Part shown: positions 20,442 to 30,385 of the stretch, one piece after another
How positions within the stretch are numbered: the stretch's first letter is position 1
Layout: each line of letters opens with the position of its first letter
Translations under genes and position numbers: made by a program
Source: Nitzschia sp. DOCU1
Lineage: Eukaryota > Bacillariophyta > Bacillariophyceae > Bacillariales > Bacillariaceae
Reading direction: 5' to 3'
DNA length: 64,000 nt
Assembly: GCA_951394045.1 (NCBI GenBank)
Contig: OX595988.1
Coordinates: forward strand, 3,053,352 to 3,117,351
The notes under the pieces: generated by a model
The model's input: the letters and a program-made list of their open reading frames with translations, nothing else
Told to the model about the DNA's origin: nothing
Databases searched by the model: none

Positions 20442-23400
20442 ATGACCGCCACGATGCGCCATGACGATCAAGCAGACGAAGAGCACTATGATTCTCGAAT
20501 AGAAGCCGATGATGACACTGAAAAAGGAAAAATCCATTTTCCGGCAGACAAATTATTTGGGAGAGAGAAGGAAATGAAGACACTCCATGACTTCTTTAGC
20601 CCGCCTACGGAACAGGGTTTCTCTACTCCTGGAGAGTTGGGATCGTCGAATGGTGCTGTCGGGCCTATAACGAGAATTTTGCTTGTCAAAGGCTTTTCTG
20701 GATGTGGCAAGTCAGCGTTGGTGCAGGGTTTCATACAATCGCTCCGCCAACGGTCCGCCCCCCACATTTTCGCCAAGGGAAAGTACAATGAACACGTCAG
20801 CGTCGAGCCGTTTTCTGCTATTAACGAGGCGATGGGGAGGGTTGCATCTACGCTGACAGTAAATGTGGAAGGTGAGGAGATTCTGAAGCAAGTTCGGGCA
20901 GAAGTGTGGCGGTCTAGGGGAGGATTCACAAATGCTGATGCCAAGAACCTGCTCAAGATCTTGCCGGCCTTGTGCACTATTATAACGCCAGAGGCTCGAT
21001 CTAGAAAAAAGTCACCAGTGAGACTGGCACCCCACACCGACATCAAGGCCATGAGTTATTTATTTGCAGACTTTATGAGCCTCTTATGCCGGGGCCTGGG
21101 CCGACCCTTGATCTTGTTTCTCGATGATTTACAGTGGGCGGACGAAGCGAGTATCGAACTTTTGGAACCGATTCTATCAGATATTTCGATCGACAATCTC
21201 GTGTTTATTGGAGGCTATCGGTCCAACAATATCGAACCTGATCATTTGTTTCGGAAACTGATAGAAAAGTTAGAGTCCTCGTCCGATAGAAGGACTCTGA
21301 CGATGGAAGTGAGCAACCTCTCGCTGGAAGATGTAACCGCCTTTGTCGCGGAGACACTCCAATTGGGCGAAGATGAAGTTGGACAACTTTCGGAGGCTAT
21401 ATTTAGCCGGACATTAGGGAACATTTTCTTTTGTCGACAGGCACTGGAGAAATTGGTACGGCAGAATGCTATCTATTTCGATGTGATGACTTTTCGGTGG
21501 GAATTCAATCTATCAGGCACAGACCTAAATGCAATTTTGAGTGACAGCGTGGTAGAAATGATTCAAGCAAAACTTCGATCCCAGTGTTCGCGAATACAAA
21601 CGGTTTTGGTGGTAGCCGCCTACATCCGCAACATCATCGACATACCCATTTTGTTGGAATGCCTTCACATGTACGATTGCATCTTGAGCAGGGCTGAGTT
21701 GGAGGGGGCGCTCAATCACGCGGCAGTGGAAGGTCTCTTGCTACGGTCTCGGTCAAATAGCTTCAAGTTCTCGCACGACAAAGTCCAGGAGGCTGCCTAC
21801 ACTTCCATAAAACGCAGTGAGAGGCAGCGGCTAAAGGCGATCATCGCAAGCGTGCTTTTCCAGATAACCGATCGAAATGAGAGGGACCCACGCTCAGACG
21901 AGTGGATCATTTTTGTAGCTGCTGAATATTTTCGTTCAATACCCAAATCAATGGTGACCGAGGAGTCGCTCCAGCTTGCCAAGCTTTTTCTACGCGTTGC
22001 AGAAGTGAGCTCAAGCAAAGGTTCTTTTGAGAAGGCCTTGCGGTACCTTCATTGTGGAGTCGAATTTCTCCGGCTTAATGAAAATATGTGGGTAGATCAC
22101 TATGATCTATGCATAACCATGTTCAACCATTTAATATTTGTTGAGTTTGCTCGTGGCGACATGGACGGTACCAAAGCTGCTATGGATGAAATCATGTGGA
22201 ATGGAAAATCGCTCAAGGATACTTGTATTGCGTACCACACCAAGGTTGAGTGGACTGTCAAGACAAACTCTCGAAATTATGAATTGGGGGCGATGGAGAG
22301 TATAAAACTCCTGGAGAACTATGGGCAGCGCATCCCGATGAATCCATCAAAGGTGGAGATCGCAATCGAGCATGCTCGAATGACCCTTGCCTTGCGTGGT
22401 AGAAGGATATCAGCACTAGCAGATCTTCCCATCGCAGAAGACGATAGTATGATGAAGCTACTGTTTCAGCTTTGTCATTTGCTATCTCTTGCCCGGAATC
22501 ACTCGCTAAATACCTTTGTGACTATGCGTGCCATCCGAATATCTCTAGAGCACGGCCTTACGAAATACATGTCCGAGATCCTCATGACGTATACAATCCC
22601 TCTTCGAATTGCTGGTAAATTCAGTCAGTCATATTCGTACGCAACTGTGGTGAGTCGGATTTACGAGAGATTTCCCGAAGATCGTGGCGCTGAGTACGCC
22701 CTGGCGCAGATGATTTTGTACAACGGAGTGTTACCACTGAAGAATCGATTTGCGGAGAGCATTGATGCGCTGTTCTCGAGTTACAGACTGGGGCTCACGT
22801 ACGGCGATGTCGACACGGCTCTGGTTGCTGCGATGCTTTTGTGCATGCACTACCACGCAAGCTCGCTACCGCTGAACTCGATGATCGAGTCAAAACTGCT
22901 CGCTTTCGAGGAGAAGTCCAAGCTCTACCATCAGTCGAATATCACTGCCATCTTTCAATGCTGCCGGCAGTTTCAGCACAACCTTGTTCATCCTTCTGAA
23001 TGTCCCACCCAATTGAAGGGGATTATCATGGACGAAGACAAGATCTTGGCAGAACTTGACGGAAACAGCAAATTCATGACAGTTCGGGATTTTAGTGTCT
23101 TTCGCATGATGCTTGCAGTTATCTTTGACGATGAGGAAACGATGGAAGAGATGATGGTGCGGCTGGAACCATATCCTTACTTCGATTTGCCTGTCGCTCG
23201 TCTTCATTTGCGCCTCTTGTTCCACGGTATTTCGTCGCTTGTGCTTGGTCGTCGGAGAAAGAAACATGAGTATACCCGAAAGGGTATGAGGATGTTGGAG
23301 GAATTCAAGAAGCTGGACAAGATCGGCAGCGAGAATGCCCAGCCAGTATGCAAGTGCTTTCGAGCTCTTCGACAAAACAAGAAAAGTCTCTACGACGACG

Positions 23401-23744
23401 CCATTGCGATGTGCTCATCAACGAAAGTGACCTATCTGGAAGCCCTGATGAATGAACACTGTGGACTTATGCTTCTTGAGAAGGGAGGAAAGGATGGTCT
23501 CGCGGAGGGCTACTTGGGTAAAGCTCTTTGGCTTTATCACGACTGGGGAGCCTTTGCCAAAGTTGAAGCGATGAAGAAGCGGTTCCATTCGTTGGCTGCT
23601 GTACCGAGGAAGAACAAAACGGAGTGCACAGCTATGACTATCATTCTACAACACGCAAACAACTTCCCTTCCATGTCGGAGAGTACTGCAACTAATGGAG
23701 CTGCCGTCGACGACCCCTTTCAGCTCCGCTCCCGTAAATGGTAG
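20442..23744 (+). CDS. STAND/AAA-16 type signalling ATPase
   Basis: A single exon of 1100 residues. After an acidic N-terminus comes the typical start of this ATPase module, LFGREKEMKTLHDFF, then a P-loop GFSGCGKSALVQGF (Walker A, about residue 90) and LILFLDDLQWADEASIELL (Walker B with sensor residues). FKFSHDKVQEAAYTSI matches the winged-helix region downstream of the ATPase in this group. The remaining 600 residues are helical and probably TPR-like. In diatoms and bacteria the same module is often flanked by Ser/Thr kinase, GAF or histidine-kinase domains, as in large multi-sensor kinases. Here there is neither, so it is a stand-alone ATPase. It is related to AAA_16/ORC1-CDC6-like ATPases. 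Function is unknown beyond ATP-driven signalling or scaffolding. Confidence 0.85.
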   Translation: MTATMRHDDQADEEHYDSRIEADDDTEKGKIHFPADKLFGREKEMKTLHDFFSPPTEQGFSTPGELGSSNGAVGPITRILLVKGFSGCGKSALVQGFIQSLRQRSAPHIFAKGKYNEHVSVEPFSAINEAMGRVASTLTVNVEGEEILKQVRAEVWRSRGGFTNADAKNLLKILPALCTIITPEARSRKKSPVRLAPHTDIKAMSYLFADFMSLLCRGLGRPLILFLDDLQWADEASIELLEPILSDISIDNLVFIGGYRSNNIEPDHLFRKLIEKLESSSDRRTLTMEVSNLSLEDVTAFVAETLQLGEDEVGQLSEAIFSRTLGNIFFCRQALEKLVRQNAIYFDVMTFRWEFNLSGTDLNAILSDSVVEMIQAKLRSQCSRIQTVLVVAAYIRNIIDIPILLECLHMYDCILSRAELEGALNHAAVEGLLLRSRSNSFKFSHDKVQEAAYTSIKRSERQRLKAIIASVLFQITDRNERDPRSDEWIIFVAAEYFRSIPKSMVTEESLQLAKLFLRVAEVSSSKGSFEKALRYLHCGVEFLRLNENMWVDHYDLCITMFNHLIFVEFARGDMDGTKAAMDEIMWNGKSLKDTCIAYHTKVEWTVKTNSRNYELGAMESIKLLENYGQRIPMNPSKVEIAIEHARMTLALRGRRISALADLPIAEDDSMMKLLFQLCHLLSLARNHSLNTFVTMRAIRISLEHGLTKYMSEILMTYTIPLRIAGKFSQSYSYATVVSRIYERFPEDRGAEYALAQMILYNGVLPLKNRFAESIDALFSSYRLGLTYGDVDTALVAAMLLCMHYHASSLPLNSMIESKLLAFEEKSKLYHQSNITAIFQCCRQFQHNLVHPSECPTQLKGIIMDEDKILAELDGNSKFMTVRDFSVFRMMLAVIFDDEETMEEMMVRLEPYPYFDLPVARLHLRLLFHGISSLVLGRRRKKHEYTRKGMRMLEEFKKLDKIGSENAQPVCKCFRALRQNKKSLYDDAIAMCSSTKVTYLEALMNEHCGLMLLEKGGKDGLAEGYLGKALWLYHDWGAFAKVEAMKKRFHSLAAVPRKNKTECTAMTIILQHANNFPSMSESTATNGAAVDDPFQLRSRKW

Positions 23745-24280
23745 CAACAGGATTATTTGGCGGCAATCGTTCACAATAAATGAGCTAGCGTCACTAACAT
23801 GTAATCTTCTTTGCGAACCCAGTACGACGTACTTGTAGCAGTGGGAGATAGTGACAAGGAAGGCAGTAATTTTTCAAGCTTCTACTACGATAGCCCGACG
23901 AAGAAGAAGTCGACTCAGTCGCCACTTACCCCAAAACGCAAAAGAGAACAACACTCGGGATTCCAACGTGGTCCCCCACCGTAGTACTAACCGAGCCCGA
24001 GCATGCTTAACTTCACAGAGCGGACGGGATGTGGTGCTGTCATGCTGGTATGGTCGTTCCCGCACATCTCGACGTTCTATTACTTTACAATTAGTAGAAA
24101 AGCCATCTCGGCATGTAATCAAAATACCCCCCCCCCCCCCCCCCCGCGGCTCATTTTTGCTGTGCTTCGACGATGATTTTATGTAGCCTACTATTTGATC
24201 AAATCGAGAGGGGTTTCGTTAAACTGTCGTCTCTGTCATGATTTTCCGGGTGGAAGAGTGATGATGACGTAGGAAAGAGG
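23745..24280. other. Intergenic with poly-C tract
   Basis: About 535 bp between two plus-strand genes. It includes a run of 19 C at 24127-24145 about 135 bp upstream of the JmjC start. No gene seen. Confidence 0.5.
24127..24145. repeat. Poly-C tract of 19
   Basis: An uninterrupted run of 19 C in the JMJD4-like promoter region. Such runs are length-unstable and can form unusual structures, and the exact length may be a sequencing estimate. Confidence 0.9.
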
Positions 24281-25846
24281 ATGATGGGAGGTGCTAGTGA
24301 TGAAGCGGCATATTTGTCGACGACATCCTCATCGGAATCCAAACCGAACGAATCTCAAGGTGGTGATGACGATGAAAATGACCTTCCCGATCACACTCAA
24401 TCCATGCGCAACGCGGCACGATTTTGTTTGAGCACTCTCGCCTCAATTCCCAGTTCCTCCTTGACAGAGCTGATGAACATCATCAGCAATCAAGAATCTT
24501 TGATTGTCGTTCAACGCTCGAAGGCTACTATGAGTAGTGCACGACAAGATGCTTACAACTTATTTTGGGAAGCATCCTCACCTGTTGTCCCGTTGATCGA
24601 AGAAGGAGAAATGTCGTCAAGGGAATTCCGGCGCCGATTTCACGATCTTAACTTGCCCTGCCTGATTGACATGGACCATAACAATAACAGAAACCCCACC
24701 AAACTTTGTGGTGGTAGCGACGGAGAAGAATGGTTCAGCAGTGTCAATCGTCAATGGCGGCGGCAGTCAAATAGAAGCAGAAGCAGAAGCAGCAGCAGCC
24801 ACTCGACGAAAGAAGGATTCGTAAAGTACCGCGTCAATCGAGACTGGTTTGTGCAAACGCTGGGGCTCGAGTACAATGTGCCAGTTCGAATTCAACCCCC
24901 GGATTCAGCGCAGCTACTGGACGACCAGGGTCGTGCCACCGAATGCGAAACCAAACAGTTTACAATGGCCGAATGGATTCAACTACTAGAGACTGATGAT
25001 GATGATGGCACTGGTGGCAGAAATCAATCCTACTATCTCAAGGACTGGCATTTGCAATTGCATCTACCGCCTGATGGACCACTGTACCAATGCCCAACCA
25101 TATTCGAGTTTGACCTTCTCAACTCCTTCTTGATACGCTTTACGAAGGGGGACTATCGGTTCTGCTACTGGGGCCCAAGAGGCTCCAGAACGTTGCGGCA
25201 TTCTGATGTGCTGCATTCATTTTCTTGGTCGTACAATGTTGTTGGAACCAAAATGTGGACATTCTTTCGCACTACCGATGGTGGGATTGGGCAAAGAGAG
25301 GGGTCGATTCAAGCAAAGAACGATGGCGGAGACTCGGAGCAAACGATCACTGTCATTCAAAGGTCGGGTCAGGCAATGTTCGTTCCGAGTCAATGGCAAC
25401 ACGAGGTCGTTAACTTGGAAGAGACGATTTCATTTAACCACAATTGGGTGACGTGCGCAAATGTTGACCTTTGCTGGGAGTGTCTAGCAACGGAAATTGT
25501 CGCCATTGACAAAGAATTGTGTGCCTGGGGGTTGAACGACAACATCGAGGCGTGCGAGTCCATGTTACGCGGCTGTGTAGGCTTGGATGTGTCCGCGTTT
25601 TTCTTGATGGTGTTGGTTCGTCTTTGTGGCCTCTTGGTGATATGTGTGGAACAGGAACAGGACCCTGAACACGCGCAATCGAATTCGGGGGATCGCATGA
25701 TAGAAATGAAGCGCCTTCTCCATATGATTCGAAAGCTACAATTAGACGAGGCAATACAACTAGATCGGCGGTTGGAGAGTGTTTTACAATCCAAGGCACT
25801 TTGCGCCGAGCTACTAAATAGTACAAGCATGCTAACCAGCAGATAG
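24281..25846 (+). CDS. JMJD4: JMJD4-like JmjC-domain oxygenase
   Basis: A single exon of 521 residues. The central and C-terminal half match the JMJD4 branch: YLKDWHLQL, GDYRFCYWGPRGS, RHSDVLHSFSWSYNVVG, ITVIQRSGQAMFVPSQW, and LEETISFNHNW. The Fe-binding triad is visible as His-Ser-Asp near residue 307 and a His in PSQWQHEVVNL. JMJD4 in animals hydroxylates a Lys of the translation release factor eRF1 using 2-oxoglutarate and oxygen, and the same target is plausible here (inference). Residues 1 to about 50 and 140-180 are low-complexity inserts (Asp/Ser and Arg/Ser) that the family does not need. It is convergent with the chorein gene, whose stop is at 25917. Confidence 0.9.
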   Translation: MMGGASDEAAYLSTTSSSESKPNESQGGDDDENDLPDHTQSMRNAARFCLSTLASIPSSSLTELMNIISNQESLIVVQRSKATMSSARQDAYNLFWEASSPVVPLIEEGEMSSREFRRRFHDLNLPCLIDMDHNNNRNPTKLCGGSDGEEWFSSVNRQWRRQSNRSRSRSSSSHSTKEGFVKYRVNRDWFVQTLGLEYNVPVRIQPPDSAQLLDDQGRATECETKQFTMAEWIQLLETDDDDGTGGRNQSYYLKDWHLQLHLPPDGPLYQCPTIFEFDLLNSFLIRFTKGDYRFCYWGPRGSRTLRHSDVLHSFSWSYNVVGTKMWTFFRTTDGGIGQREGSIQAKNDGGDSEQTITVIQRSGQAMFVPSQWQHEVVNLEETISFNHNWVTCANVDLCWECLATEIVAIDKELCAWGLNDNIEACESMLRGCVGLDVSAFFLMVLVRLCGLLVICVEQEQDPEHAQSNSGDRMIEMKRLLHMIRKLQLDEAIQLDRRLESVLQSKALCAELLNSTSMLTSR

Positions 25847-25916
25847 GACGAAGACGCACCAAGTGCAAAGTTATGTACAGTCACTTCCATTTCGTATTCG
25901 AGTTGGAAATATTCGG

Positions 25917-28900
25917 TCAATTCTTTGCATGTTTTCGCTGATGACGTCGGTGGGAAGCCCATAATTCGTCCAACTCATTGTTGTCAAGCTTCATGATCTC
26001 TGTCATAATTTTCTGCCTTCTCGTCGGGGCATCGCTTATCGACCGTGTCGAATTTGTCTTTCCATTTCTTCTGGTGGAAGCTGACGCCTTCGAAAGTTTC
26101 TTGGCCATCCTCACGATGCCTTTGCTAACAGCAAGGGTTCGCTTGAAAGGGTTGGATTCCTTCTTGACCTCGAGGGCCTCTTCAAAAGACTTCAAGTCGT
26201 CTAGACAAAACAAAATCCGCGTCCGAACATTTTCTGGTAGCAACGCCATTTGCTTCAGCGATAACGCCACTCCTCGTGAAGGAGTCTTTTGTCCGTAGAC
26301 TACCTGCAGCTTCTGAAAGATTGACTCGAATGATATTCCAGTCTCGGTGGAACGCTCGCCAGCAACTCGTGTAAGCGGCATCTTAAGATTGATCACCGGA
26401 TCCATGGCAATAGAACCACCGTCGATTTGGACAGTGTATGCCATGATGGATTTCACTAGAGGTGTGGTTACCTCTCTGGCCGCCGCTGGAACAGGCTTTC
26501 CCAGAATGCCCCAAGTCACTTGCTGTCTTGCGGAGTTAATATCGCGCCAGAAACCCCAGGGGACTTGCGTAGCCGTGACGCCAAGACGCAAGTTCACCAT
26601 GGATCTCGCTAACTTGGAGGCATCTTCCGGATTTCTCACGGAAATAAAGCGTAGTTGCACACCATGACCTTGGCGGTCTTTGTAAGCTAAAGTTTCCAGT
26701 GGGGGAGGTATGTCCATTAAGGCGCAGGCGGCCGAAGGCCAGGGTGTCTTGTTTCGATCGTGATCATCTACCATACTCTTCACTGTAGATCCGGAGTTTG
26801 ACGCATCGGTTCCGGCCCGAAGGTGCAACGGTACTCCGAGAGCCACCAATCTCTTGCACCCAATGCCACAGAACTCGTCCCACGCAAACAGGCCGATGTC
26901 GAATCTCAGGTCATTTGAAAGCACCTCCCGGGACGTGCACGATTGCATGTCAATCGTAAGGCAGGTAGCCAGCATATCCCAATAGCAGAAAGACAGACCG
27001 TCGTCTTTCTTTTCCTCTCGCATCACATGGATTCTCAATATCACCTCGGAAAAGCTTACACCGAGGACTTGGATATTCTCCGGTTGCATGTATGGCGAGA
27101 AGGCGTCCAACTTTTGTTCCTCCTTCTCTGGCTCCTTTGCTCGCGATGACAGAAATCCAAAGAATGAGCTTCTGCTAGATAGCGTTGTCTTCGTAGTATC
27201 GCCCACACTTGTAGACGAACGGCTCAAAGGACCACGAACTTCCACCTCCGACTTCTTCTCTTCTTGCGGATCAGGCTCGTCAGCCGTCACCTCTCGCTTC
27301 TTGACAAACAACGTTTTCAGAAGATTAAGGGTTTCCACCGAAGGCCTGTCCACATTGATTTCCAAAGGATCCCGAAAAGTCACCTGTAGTGCCAGCCCCG
27401 GCATCGGCATCGAGGAATCCAAGCTCGACTCCTCCGGCACAGTAGGTGGCCCGTTCCAGCACATGGCGCATGTTTGGGAAGGGAAATGGGTACAGTCTTT
27501 GCAAGAGCCTGGGACCAGACCTCGAGATATCCGATGGAAGGTACTGGGTATTTTGCAACTTTGGATGTCGTTGGAATCCTTGGTGTACTTGTCGGACCAT
27601 GGGTGCATCGCGGCAATCGGTTCCATCATTTCCATGCCAGAACGATCCTTGGTGACATCTGTCTTGACAGGAGTGTCACCTCTACTCATGTCCGGGTTGA
27701 TGGGGGGAAGTGGCAGTTGAGGCCCGGGAGCAATCGAATCAAAACCAACCAACATTGAATCCAATGTGTCGTCGTCGTAATCGAAATCACTTCCGTCTTC
27801 GTCGTAATCATAAAACCACGAATAGCTTGAAACTTGTTTCTTGGAACCCAAATGGATCCTTGCTCGAACATCAATCCCAGAGCAGCGAAGTAGATGAAAA
27901 TTTGTGGCCAACACCCACTGTTGCCTCGCCCAAACAGTATTTTCGTCCGGGGGGCCGATCATAGATGGCAGTTTTGGACCTGGTGCGAAAACTTGAACCC
28001 AGATACCAGCCGCAGGTCCCCGACCAGTCCGAATGTGACGAATCATATATTCATTGTGGTCAACTGGGGTACCAACACTCGACGAGGCAGCTTGAACGGT
28101 CACTACAGATGGTTTCGCGCTGCCTTCTTCTCCATTTTGGCCCTCAGAGTTTTCGGAATCCTCTGCTTCGCGGTTCTGGAAAGACGACAGGATGTCCTCG
28201 CCGCTGTTGACAGAAAGAAACTCGATCCCAACCTCTAACATTGTGTCCCCGGGGCCTGGCTGATTGGACGCAGGGAAGGAATTCTCAACATTCGCCCCAG
28301 GCTCGGTGCCTTCATCTTGTCCGTTCCTGGAGGGTTTGGGGTCCTTGCGTATAATAAACCGAATTCGAACGTCACGTAGGAGCAAATGTGGAATGCCCGA
28401 GATCGCTCGAGCTAAAGGGTTATCTGCAAGAACCCGATCGCCGACCGTTGCTCGCTTAGGCTCTGTCTTTTGGTGTTTTGTAGCCGGCTTCTTTGGTGGC
28501 TCTGCTGCTTTCGACGGAGCAGTCGATGCAGATGCAGTGCTAGCACCGCCGTCGATGGTCGCCTTTCCCTTCGCGTCTCCGGAAGTCCCATCAATTCCAC
28601 CCTCTTCTTTCGGCATTTCTTCGCTGACAGGGAATGCCTCAATCGTCAGCACCGCATCCTCGATCATCACGTGCAAGTCGCGATCCACCAATCTGAATTC
28701 AAAAGTACTCAGTTAGCACATAACATTCCCGCGGCCTCATGGAGCACGCAAGTATGATGAACGTACCGTATGTCTAGAGTTCCAATCCGTCCGCTGTCCC
28801 CGAGGCATAGCTTGTATGGTTGCTCGTATTCTTCAAATTCATCTTCGTTGTCCGTTTCATTTTCCATTCCTGGCTCGACAGATTTCACAGATGCCCCCAT

Positions 28901-29719
28901 CTCATCAATTTCCTTCTTCTCATCCATTGCTAATGCACTGACTTGACGATTCATAGGAGCTTCTTGAACTACTGAAACGGGTGGCTTGGAAGATGCATCG
29001 TCTGCTGGTTGGTCCAGCTCTGGCATATCGTTGAGTGTAGCAGTACTGTCATCGCCACCTCCATCTGCGTCTTTTCTCTTGGTGCCTTTCTTTCCTTTTG
29101 TAAAACACGAAAATATACTCTTGCTGTCCTGCAGAGGCGTTGAAGGTCTTGGTGAAGGATCGTCCTGCTGCTCGTCTCCACCATAATCATCAATGGCCAC
29201 CTCTAACTCGTCGGTGCTGCTCGCTCGACTTCTAGTCGGACGCAGCTGCCCCGCATCCGAAAAATGAAGCGATGCTTCCTGTAGTTCACCATCCTGCTTC
29301 AACCTCTCTTCGTCTGCAAACCTTTCAAAATCGTGCTCCAAGTGACGCTTTGGAGGAGGAGTGTCTGGACCGTCTGGAAAGTCGTCGCCAGAATCGACGT
29401 ACCTTTGTGGCAGAGAGGCTTCGTCGTGTCGCGATACATCGACATCAACATCGGCAAGCTCATCATCAGAAATGTACCGTTTCTTTTGCTTTTTCTTAAC
29501 ACGTCGGCGCTTTTTAACTTGCTTGCCGGGCATTTGTTCCATGAGTTGTACACCCTCACGAAGTTTAACATTCGACAATCGTACCCCCCAGCCTGACCCG
29601 TCATAAACACTCGGCAGTGCCACACCTTCCACGTCCACATCGCTCAAATACTTGTAGAGGAAAGTTTGAAGGGTCTTGCTGAGCAAGCTCATGGCGGCGG
29701 TCTTTAGCATGGTCGACAT
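25917..29719 (-). CDS. Chorein-N (VPS13/ATG2-like) lipid-transfer-type protein
   Basis: Two exons, 28767-29719 and 25917-28692, with intron 28693-28766 (GTACGT..AATTCAG), give 1242 residues; I start at the ATG at 29717-29719. Residues 1 to about 50 look like a chorein N-terminus (SLLSKTLQTFLYKYLSDVDV, then WGVRLSNVKLREGVQLM). An acidic, Ser-rich, basic-patch insert of about 240 residues follows, and then GRIGTLDIRLVDRDLHVMIEDAVLTIEAFP continues the repeating beta-groove pattern across the splice. VPS13 and ATG2 proteins bridge membranes and carry lipids along such a groove. This protein is far shorter than typical VPS13 and closer to half of ATG2, so the class is probable but the specific function is inferred. 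The end is basic (HRRHQRKHAKN). Confidence 0.75.
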
Positions 29720-30385
29720 GATATCCAAATAGTCGCCAGGGTGGACCTGGAGTCCTTACAAGCCCAACAATATGACACAAAACTTTCTCAAGTTTGTTTG
29801 CACTCCTTCGTTCCCATTTGGATCAGAGCCTCGGCTTAGAATACAGGGCCTCCCAGCAACTTGAGGCTACGGTCAAGTATACTTTGAAAGGTAAAATGGG
29901 GTCTACTCTTAGAGCACATCAAGCTGAGCTGCCGGCGGTGCTGTCATGGTCATTGCACTTGGTTTGTCAAAGTAGTCAATTTACGAGCCGTTTTTTCCTT
30001 TCAACAGCAAGGCGGGCGGCCTCGCATTGTGCCCTGTGCACGCCGGCACACTGAACCTGCCGTTCGATTCGGCTGAGTCGTCGCCACGGACGACAACCGT
30101 GCTCCAACCATGGCATCGATCAGATAGTGCACTGTAAGATTTGGCGAGACTGATGCAATAGCTAGCACTCTCTAGCAAAGGTAGCTGCATAATGAGATGC
30201 TAGCTTATTGCTATTCAAGACATCTATCATAGGGTGAAAACGAAGCTAATAATGGCAATTTTCATCGGAGCCGAAACACAAAAATGGACAAAGCAACGTA
30301 TGGCCTCCGAGTGCTTCTACTCCGGGTAGCTTTTGCTACTAGCCTTTAGTAGGCGCTTGTGAGTATGGTCATGTGGAGGTTTCTA
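29720..30385. other. Intergenic
   Basis: About 665 bp between the start of the chorein-type gene and the end of the SGNH-like gene (both minus). No gene or strong repeat. Confidence 0.45.
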
